Shown here one piece after another: positions 50,876 through 56,045 of a DNA stretch of 56,045 nt. The translations under genes and the position numbers were made by a program. Numbering within the stretch: the first letter of the stretch is position 1; each line of letters starts with the position of its first letter. Below the pieces are notes generated by a model. That model did not search any database. It saw nothing but the letters and a program-made list of their open reading frames with translations, and was not told the DNA's origin. The stretch is taken from assembly GCA_030448025.1 (NCBI GenBank), contig JAUJNQ010000003.1, forward strand, positions 112,056 through 168,100, read 5' to 3'. This DNA is from Acidimicrobiales bacterium (lineage in GTDB: Bacteria > Actinomycetota > Acidimicrobiia > Acidimicrobiales > GCA-2861595).

Positions 50876-51559
50876 CTACTCGGCGTCACTGCCTCCGTGC
50901 TCGGAGAGAAGCCGGCCGATGGGGCTGTCGTCGAGCTCGCGCAGCAGCTGCGCCACGTCCTCGTACACGGCGACGGCCCCCGCCTCCTCCAGCTCCTGGC
51001 GGCTGATGCCGCCCGTGAGGATCCCCACCACCCGCAGATCGCACTTCTTGGCCGCCTCGATGTCCCACACCGTGTCACCCACCACCAGGCTGACTTTGGG
51101 ATCGAGGCCGGCGCCCTCGATGGCCGTCGCGAAGATGTCGGGCGCCGGCTTGCTCTCCTCCACGTCGTCCTTCTTGACGATGTGGTCGATCGAGCCCTCG
51201 GCGGGCCCTATGGCCTCCAACATGGCGTCGAGCTCGTTCTCGCTGGCCGACGAGGCCAGCACCACCTTGGCCCCGCGCTTGTGGACCTCGTCGAGAAGCT
51301 CGGCAGCGCAGGGGAAGGGCTCGATCTCGGGCATCAGCTTCTCGAACTCAGCCGTGTGGCCGTCCGACGCCTCGTCGCTCTCGTGGTTCACGAGCTCCTC
51401 CACGAGCTGGTCGCTGCCCATCCCGATCAAGCGGTGGATGGCGGACATGGAGACGGTCTCGCCTGCCTCACGGAAACCCCTGGCCCAAGCCAGCGTGTGC
51501 AGGTAGTTGGTATCGACGAGAGTACCGTCGACGTCGAAGATCACTGCCGGAGGAGTCAT
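50876..51559 (-). CDS. HAD-superfamily hydrolase (phosphoglycolate phosphatase-like)
   Basis: From ATG 51559 the 227 residues begin with motif I, VIFDVDGTLVDTN. Motif II lies in VVLASSASENELDAM, and the helical cap is in the middle. Motif III Lys is in KPAPDIFATAI, and motif IV is VVGDTVWDIEAAKK. It likely removes phosphate from a small metabolite, perhaps a sugar phosphate or phosphoglycolate. The substrate is unknown. It is divergent from the large membrane gene at 51617. Confidence 0.92.
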   Translation of the reverse strand: MTPPAVIFDVDGTLVDTNYLHTLAWARGFREAGETVSMSAIHRLIGMGSDQLVEELVNHESDEASDGHTAEFEKLMPEIEPFPCAAELLDEVHKRGAKVVLASSASENELDAMLEAIGPAEGSIDHIVKKDDVEESKPAPDIFATAIEGAGLDPKVSLVVGDTVWDIEAAKKCDLRVVGILTGGISRQELEEAGAVAVYEDVAQLLRELDDSPIGRLLSEHGGSDAE

Positions 51560-51616
51560 GGCCTGTTGCTCTAGCACGCCGCCTCTTGGCGGCGCCAAAG
51601 CCGTTCGCTCCCCACC

Positions 51617-53902
51617 GTGTCAGTGAGCACCGTGACCACGACCGGGATCGAGACGACCCCACCACCGCCGTCCTGGAACCGGGCATTGCCGCTGCTGTTC
51701 TCGGTCACGCTCTTCGTGGGCTCGGCTCTGCTCTTCGCCGTCCAACCGATGTTCGCCAAGATGGTGCTGCCCACCCTGGGCGGCACGCCGGCGACGTGGA
51801 TCACCTGCATGCTGTTCTTCCAAGCCGCCTTGCTGGCGGCGTACGCCTACGCCCACTGGTCCACGCGCCGCCTGGGGACCCGCCGCCAGGCCGTGGTCCA
51901 TGTGCTCCTGCTCCTCGTGCCGCTGCTGAGCCTGCCCATCACCGTGCCGCCAGGCTGGGGATCACCCGCCGAGCGCCCCATGTGGTGGCTGCTGGGGGTG
52001 CTTGTGGCGTCGGTGGGGCTTCCGTTCCTGGCCGTCGCCACCACCGCACCGCTGCTGCAGCGGTGGTTCGCCCGCACCAATCATCCCCTCGCCCGAGATC
52101 CCTACTTCCTGTACCGGGCCAGCAACCTTGGCAGCGTCCTCGCCCTGCTGAGCTATCCCGCCTTGATCGAGCCGCGGCTGCACCTCGGCCTGCAGGGCCG
52201 CGTGTGGAGCGCCGGCTACGTGGCCCTGGTCGTGCTCATCGTCCTCTGCGCCGTGGCCCTCTGGCGCTCGGCCGGCTCTTTCACCACCGCGGATCCCGAC
52301 GAGGACGACGAGGCGCCCCCCGACGGTCTCACGGGGGACCCCGCGGGGCCGGCCTCCGGACGTCCCACACCGCGGCGACGCCTGCGATGGGTGGCCTGGT
52401 CGTTCCTCCCCTCCAGCCTGATGCTCGGCGTGACCACCTACATCACGACCGACATCGCCGCCGTGCCCCTGCTGTGGGTGGTGCCCCTTGGGCTTTACCT
52501 GCTCACCTTCGTGCTGGCCTTCTCCCCGAGCTCTCTGTCCTGGTTCGCCCTGGTGGTGATCCTGCAGCCGCTGGTGCTCCTCCAGCTGGTGTTCCTGGTG
52601 GTCCTCGGCGTGTCAGAGCCCGTGGGCCTGCTGTTGGGGCTGAACCTCGTGGTCCTGTTCCTGTCCGGCCTCGTGTGCCACGGTCAACTGGCGAGGGACC
52701 GCCCGCCCCCCCGGCACCTCACCGAGTTCTATCTCTGGGTCGCGGTGGGCGGCGTGCTCGGGGGAGTCTTCAACGCCCTGGTGGCACCGCTGGTCTTCGA
52801 CAGCGTGGCTGAGTACCCACTGGCCCTCGTGCTCGCCTGCCTGCTGCGGCCCCGTTCACCCGATGGAAGCCAGGTCAACCGGCTCGACCTCGGGCTCCCT
52901 CTGATGCTGGGCGCGTCGGCGATTGCCGCCTTGTGGCTGGCCTCCACGGCCGGAGCCAGCGAGGTGCTGGCGAGGACCACCGTCTTCGGGGCGGCCCTGC
53001 TGGCGTGCCTGGTGTCCGCAGGCCGCCGGGTACGCCTGGGGCTCGGCGTGGGCGCCGTCGTCCTCGTGTCCACGCTCCCCTTGGGGGAGCGGGCCACCAC
53101 CACCCTCTTCCGGGAACGGACCTTCTTCGGCGTGGTGCAGGTGGAGGAAGACCGCGCCGCCGGGCTCCACCGCCTCGTGCACGGCAACACCACCCACGGC
53201 GCCCAGAGCACGGACCCGGGCAGGCGGCGGGAGCCCCTCACCTACTTCTCCCGCAGCGGCCCCATCGGCCAGGCTCTCACCGACTTGCCAGCCGGCGGGA
53301 CGCGATCACGGGTGGCGGTCGTGGGCCTCGGCGCGGGCTCCCTCGCCTGCTACGGGCAGCCCGGCCAGCGCTGGACGTTCTACGAGATCGACCCCACGGT
53401 GGTGCAAGTGGCCCGGGACCCGCGACTGTTCACCTTCCTGCGCGACTGCCCACCCGCCACCGACGTGGTCCTGGGCGACGCCCGCCTGTCGCTGACACGG
53501 GCGCCCGAGAACCACTTCGACGTCCTCGTGGTGGATGCCTTCAACTCCGACGCCATCCCCGTTCACCTGCTCACCCGCGAAGCTCTGGCCCTCTACCTCG
53601 GCAAGCTGACCGACGACGGGGTGCTGGCCGTCCACATCACCAACCGGTACCTCGACCTGCGCCCGGTGCTCGGCGACTTGGCCAGGGACGCCGGGCTGAA
53701 GGCGCTGGTTCGCGATGACGGGGACATTCCCCAGTTCGAGCGGGCGGCGGGCAAGAGCGCCTCGGTATGGGTGGTGGCCGCTCGACAGCCCGCCAACCTC
53801 GGCCGGCTCGTGGACGATCGGCGATGGAAGCCGCTCGACGGCCCCGCCAGGCCCGCGGTCTGGACCGATGACTTCTCCAACCTCGTGACCGTTCTGGGCT
53901 GA
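51617..53902 (+). CDS. Multi-helix membrane protein fused to a spermidine-synthase-like methyltransferase domain
   Basis: The 761 residues begin with about eight to ten membrane helices in two blocks (35-240 and 265-510). Within these are family-type motifs VAVGGVLGGVFNALVAP and PYFLYRASNLGSVLALLSYPALI. A C-terminal Rossmann fold follows with VAVVGLGAGSLACYGQPG, FYEIDPTVVQVA, DVVLGDARLSL and FDVLVVDAFNSDAIPVHLLT. This fits membrane-fused spermidine-synthase-like proteins, whose substrate is not established. A charged loop DPDEDDEAPPDG links the blocks. The stop region is tandemly repeated (53892-53947). Confidence 0.88.
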   Translation: MSVSTVTTTGIETTPPPPSWNRALPLLFSVTLFVGSALLFAVQPMFAKMVLPTLGGTPATWITCMLFFQAALLAAYAYAHWSTRRLGTRRQAVVHVLLLLVPLLSLPITVPPGWGSPAERPMWWLLGVLVASVGLPFLAVATTAPLLQRWFARTNHPLARDPYFLYRASNLGSVLALLSYPALIEPRLHLGLQGRVWSAGYVALVVLIVLCAVALWRSAGSFTTADPDEDDEAPPDGLTGDPAGPASGRPTPRRRLRWVAWSFLPSSLMLGVTTYITTDIAAVPLLWVVPLGLYLLTFVLAFSPSSLSWFALVVILQPLVLLQLVFLVVLGVSEPVGLLLGLNLVVLFLSGLVCHGQLARDRPPPRHLTEFYLWVAVGGVLGGVFNALVAPLVFDSVAEYPLALVLACLLRPRSPDGSQVNRLDLGLPLMLGASAIAALWLASTAGASEVLARTTVFGAALLACLVSAGRRVRLGLGVGAVVLVSTLPLGERATTTLFRERTFFGVVQVEEDRAAGLHRLVHGNTTHGAQSTDPGRRREPLTYFSRSGPIGQALTDLPAGGTRSRVAVVGLGAGSLACYGQPGQRWTFYEIDPTVVQVARDPRLFTFLRDCPPATDVVLGDARLSLTRAPENHFDVLVVDAFNSDAIPVHLLTREALALYLGKLTDDGVLAVHITNRYLDLRPVLGDLARDAGLKALVRDDGDIPQFERAAGKSASVWVVAARQPANLGRLVDDRRWKPLDGPARPAVWTDDFSNLVTVLG

Positions 53903-53947
53903 GCGTCCTGGGCTGAGTGTCCTGGGCTGGGCGTCCTGGGCTGGGGG
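53892..53947 (+). repeat. Four 14-bp tandem units covering the stop of the membrane spermidine-synthase-like gene
   Basis: Units TTCTGGGCTGAGCG, TCCTGGGCTGAGTG, TCCTGGGCTGGGCG and TCCTGGGCTGGGGG follow one another. The first holds the last codons and TGA. The second repeats the TGA; the last two carry TGG at that position. Confidence 0.85.
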
Positions 53948-53966
53948 CCGCCGTCTCGGGGCGGCC
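53946..53966. terminator. Hairpin between converging genes
   Basis: GGCCGCC (53946-53952) pairs with GGCGGCC (53960-53966) across a seven-base loop. It lies in the gap between the stop at 53902 and the converging SGNH gene end at 53988. No U-tract is present. Confidence 0.5.
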
Positions 53967-53987
53967 GATGTCAGCTCGCCGCCGGCC

Positions 53988-54758
53988 TCAGAGGGCAGCC
54001 CCGAAGGCGTCGGCCACGGCCCGGTGCCCGAGCGTGCTCGGGTGGAACCCGTCAGGGGCGACCAGCGCCTTGAACTTTCCGGCGGCCTGGGAGCGGAGGG
54101 ATGCGCCGTGGAGGTCCACCAGCACCGCCCCCTCGGCCACGGCAACCCTCTGGATGGCCGCGTTGTAGGAGTCGACGGCTGCAGCCACCACTTCGGACGG
54201 CACCGAAGCGGCCAGGACGCACAGGCCCGTGGGGCGGGTGCGACACGCCAGGTACGAGGGCAGGATCTGCACGGGCGGGGTGTTGGCCACGAGCACCTTG
54301 GTGGCCCCGTCCCTGCGCAGGGCATGAACGAGTTGGCGAAGCTGGGCCTCGTACCTGTCGGCGGGCACGCCGGAGGTCAGGTCGTTGACGTTGAGCCACA
54401 CGGTGACCAGCGTGGGCCGGAGCGGCAGTGCCCGTGGCAGCTCCTGCTCGAGGGCCTGGGCGACCGTCGCTCCCGAGATGCCGACGTTCGTGAACACGGT
54501 GCCCTCGGGAAGGCGGGTGCGACGCAGCACCTCGGGCCAGGCCTGCTCGGGCAGGTCAGCGCCCACGCCCACGGTCTCGCTGGCGCCTACCGCCACGTAC
54601 ACCGGCGGCGGCGCGGGCGGCGCTTCCCGCCGGTCCGTCGCCCTGCCTGCGTCCTGGCCGGCGTCTTTCCCGCTCGTGCAGGCCGCCAGCAGCGCCGCCA
54701 GCAGAGCCATGCCGAGGAAGGAGGACACCCACCGCGTCGGAGCCTCGGAGCGTCGCAT
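53988..54758 (-). CDS. SGNH/GDSL-hydrolase lipoprotein
   Basis: From ATG 54758 the product has a lipoprotein signal (FLGMALLAALLAAC), a short linker and an SGNH hydrolase domain. The nucleophile block is YVAVGASETVGVG, block III is VTVWLNVNDL (Asn) and block V is DGFHPSTLGH (Asp-His). These make a serine esterase likely, with an unknown ester substrate outside the membrane. The chosen start avoids a nonconserved extension. Confidence 0.88.
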   Translation of the reverse strand: MRRSEAPTRWVSSFLGMALLAALLAACTSGKDAGQDAGRATDRREAPPAPPPVYVAVGASETVGVGADLPEQAWPEVLRRTRLPEGTVFTNVGISGATVAQALEQELPRALPLRPTLVTVWLNVNDLTSGVPADRYEAQLRQLVHALRRDGATKVLVANTPPVQILPSYLACRTRPTGLCVLAASVPSEVVAAAVDSYNAAIQRVAVAEGAVLVDLHGASLRSQAAGKFKALVAPDGFHPSTLGHRAVADAFGAAL

Positions 54759-54871
54759 GGCGGAAGGAAATGCTAGATGGGCGACGCCACCACGAAGGAG
54801 CGCCAGCGTTGCTAAGGAGCGCCACCATTGGTGCGGCATCTCGGCAACGTCTCCAAGAGAGGAGCGTACGA

Positions 54872-54899
54872 CCGGCCCCGGCCCGGTGACCAGGGCCGG
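54872..54899 (-). terminator. Hairpin just downstream of dprA
   Basis: CCGGCCC (54872-54878) can pair with GGGCCGG (54893-54899) in the dprA transcript direction, seven bases after its stop at 54906. No T-run follows, so it is only a weak candidate. Confidence 0.35.
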
Positions 54900-54905
54900 A
54901 CGCCG

Positions 54906-56003
54906 TCACGGCGCGGCCCGCTCCCACCAGCCGCCCAGGTTCCGCACCCAGCCGCCGACCTCCAGGTGGGTGAGGGCGACTGCAAGCCGTGAGGGCGTGA
55001 GGCCGGTGCGCACCAGCACCTGCTCGGTGCTGGTCGCCTCCCAGCCCACCGCCTCCAGCACCGGCGCGTCCTCCGGGCCCGGTGCCGGCCGGTGGTCGGT
55101 TCGAGTCGGCGACCCGACCGTCTCCAGCGACAGGGCCACCAGGACGTCGGCACCCTCGCACGCTGGGGCACAGCCCTCGGACAGCAAGCGGTTGGTTCCG
55201 GCCGACGCCGGGCTCCGCACCGGACCGGGGACGGCCATGACCGGCACGCCGCGCTCGGCAGCGGCGCGCACCGTGTGGAAGGAGCCGCCGGCGGCGTGGG
55301 ACTCCACCACCACCAGCACCTGGGAGAGGGCGGCGATGATCCGGTTGCGGGCCGGGAACCGCCACGGTTCGGGCCGTGCGCCGAGTGGCGCTTCCGAAAG
55401 GAGGAGGCCGGCTTCTGCCACCTGGCGCCAGAGGCCCTTGTGGTGGCGAGGGTAGGCCACGTCCAAGCCGCTGCCCACCACGGCCACGGGTGGCGCGCCC
55501 AGAGCGGCCAGGGCTCCCTCGTGGGAGGCCCCGTCAATGCCGGCCGCCAGCCCGGACACCACGGCCACGCCGGCCTGCGCCAGGTCCCGGCCCAGCTCGC
55601 GGGCGACGTCGCGCCCGTAGCCCGTGGTGCGCCGTGTGCCCACCAAGCCGACCCGGGGCGGAGCGAGCGCCTCCAGGCGGCCGATGGAGAAGAGCACCGG
55701 CGGCGCCTCGTGGTCCTCGGCCAAGAGGTTGGGGTAACCGGGCTCTCCGAGCCGGGTGACCCTCACCCCGGCCCGAACGTGGGCGTCGGCCACCGCTTCC
55801 ACCGACGTGGACACCGCAGCCCTGGCCCAGGCCGCGCCCGCCGCTCCGTCGCACACGCGGCTCCACGCCTCGGCCGGGCCGGCGTCGGCCAGCACGGCGG
55901 TCAGGCGGTCCCAGGTCATGTAGGCCAGCCCGGCCAGGGCAGCGGTGTACGCCCACTCGGGAACCGCATCGTCGGGTTCTCGGTGCGAAGGGGGCGGCTT
56001 CAT
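54906..56003 (-). CDS. dprA: DNA-processing protein DprA
   Basis: DprA loads RecA on incoming single-stranded DNA in natural transformation. The 365 residues have an N-terminal SAM-like region, then a Rossmann fold with VGLVGTRRTTGYGRDVARELG, VVSGLAAGIDGASHEGAL, VAVVGSGLDVAYPRHHKGL, FPARNRIIAALSQVLVVVES and GSFHTVRAAAERGVPVMAVPG. A C-terminal winged helix ends TEQVLVRTGLTPSRLAVALTHLEVGGWV. Its ATG overlaps the upstream gene's stop by four bases. Confidence 0.97.
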   Translation of the reverse strand: MKPPPSHREPDDAVPEWAYTAALAGLAYMTWDRLTAVLADAGPAEAWSRVCDGAAGAAWARAAVSTSVEAVADAHVRAGVRVTRLGEPGYPNLLAEDHEAPPVLFSIGRLEALAPPRVGLVGTRRTTGYGRDVARELGRDLAQAGVAVVSGLAAGIDGASHEGALAALGAPPVAVVGSGLDVAYPRHHKGLWRQVAEAGLLLSEAPLGARPEPWRFPARNRIIAALSQVLVVVESHAAGGSFHTVRAAAERGVPVMAVPGPVRSPASAGTNRLLSEGCAPACEGADVLVALSLETVGSPTRTDHRPAPGPEDAPVLEAVGWEATSTEQVLVRTGLTPSRLAVALTHLEVGGWVRNLGGWWERAAP

Positions 56004-56045
56004 GCCACGTCCAGCGCCGTGCGCTCGGCGCGGAGCTCCAGGGCG
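56000..56045 (-). CDS. C-terminal tail of the gene upstream of dprA (runs off window)
   Basis: The last 14 codons and stop are visible, reading ALELRAERTALDVA and ending in TGA that overlaps the dprA ATG. In Actinobacteria the gene before dprA is often a Mg-chelatase-like ComM/YifB ATPase, but the tail is too short to confirm it. The name is not assigned. Confidence 0.4.
   Translation of the reverse strand, partial: ALELRAERTALDVA

Noticed and set aside
1-56045. tRNA, rRNA and CRISPR arrays
   Set aside because: No cloverleaf, rRNA segment or regularly spaced repeat set was recognised by eye; a covariance-model search would be decisive.

Overview
This window is a GC-rich, densely packed stretch of bacterial chromosome. 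Its gene order is typical of Actinobacteriota. The preserved blocks are alaS-ruvX; rarA-aspS-hisS-relA-apt-secF-secD-yajC-tgt-queA-ruvB-ruvA-ruvC; yebC-pdxT-pdxS; the phosphatidylinositol-mannoside block (pimA, acyltransferase, pgsA) ending in HIT-thrS; and dprA-whiG-M23 peptidase. A mycothiol ligase-like gene (mshC) and an F420-dependent NADP reductase gene (npdG) also point to Actinobacteria. Queuosine genes, a WhiG-type sigma factor and mannoside genes together suggest a member of the Acidimicrobiia, which is an inference. No rRNA, tRNA, CRISPR array or insertion-sequence transposase was seen.

Layout. At 1-22023 nearly all genes lie on the minus strand: information processing and stringent response, then queuosine and secretion genes, two VapBC-type toxin-antitoxin pairs, and ruvBAC. 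Many neighbours overlap by four bases (GTGA or ATGA), indicating translational coupling. One plus-strand gene at 8886-9887 (AbiEi-like plus DUF559) interrupts this run and is bracketed by two inverted copies of a 48-bp imperfect palindrome. At 22086-41184 lie two paralogous membrane-PAS-GGDEF-EAL genes about 14 kb apart. Between them are yebC-pdxT-pdxS, a DUF3048 lipoprotein, an M48-like gene, the mannoside lipid operon, an EF-G-like GTPase, an ECF sigma factor with an extra C-terminal domain, a HIT hydrolase and thrS. At 41215-46592 is a redox-flavoured group: mshC, npdG, an unknown gene, a thioredoxin-like lipoprotein gene, a NuoF-like flavoprotein and a MOSC protein. At 46607-56045 are two M23 proteins, an aldehyde dehydrogenase, whiG, a HAD phosphatase, a membrane spermidine-synthase-like protein, an SGNH lipoprotein, dprA, and the tail of the gene before dprA.

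Most interesting points. (1) The thioredoxin-like lipoprotein gene at 43813-44355 has an in-frame TGA exactly where the first cysteine of the W-C-x-x-C motif belongs. A perfect 7-bp hairpin follows at the distance expected of a bacterial SECIS, so it is predicted to be a selenoprotein. (2) Both GGDEF-EAL genes are preceded by FliA/WhiG-like promoter motifs, and a WhiG-type sigma gene lies in the same window. This suggests a WhiG to c-di-GMP circuit. (3) A 48-bp palindromic element occurs twice as an inverted pair around a nuclease-like gene, and a third, degenerate copy lies upstream of the aldehyde dehydrogenase. (4) Short tandem duplications recur at gene ends and duplicate the stop codon at three genes. 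Several starts, the domain boundaries and all functions are inferred from reading the sequence only.
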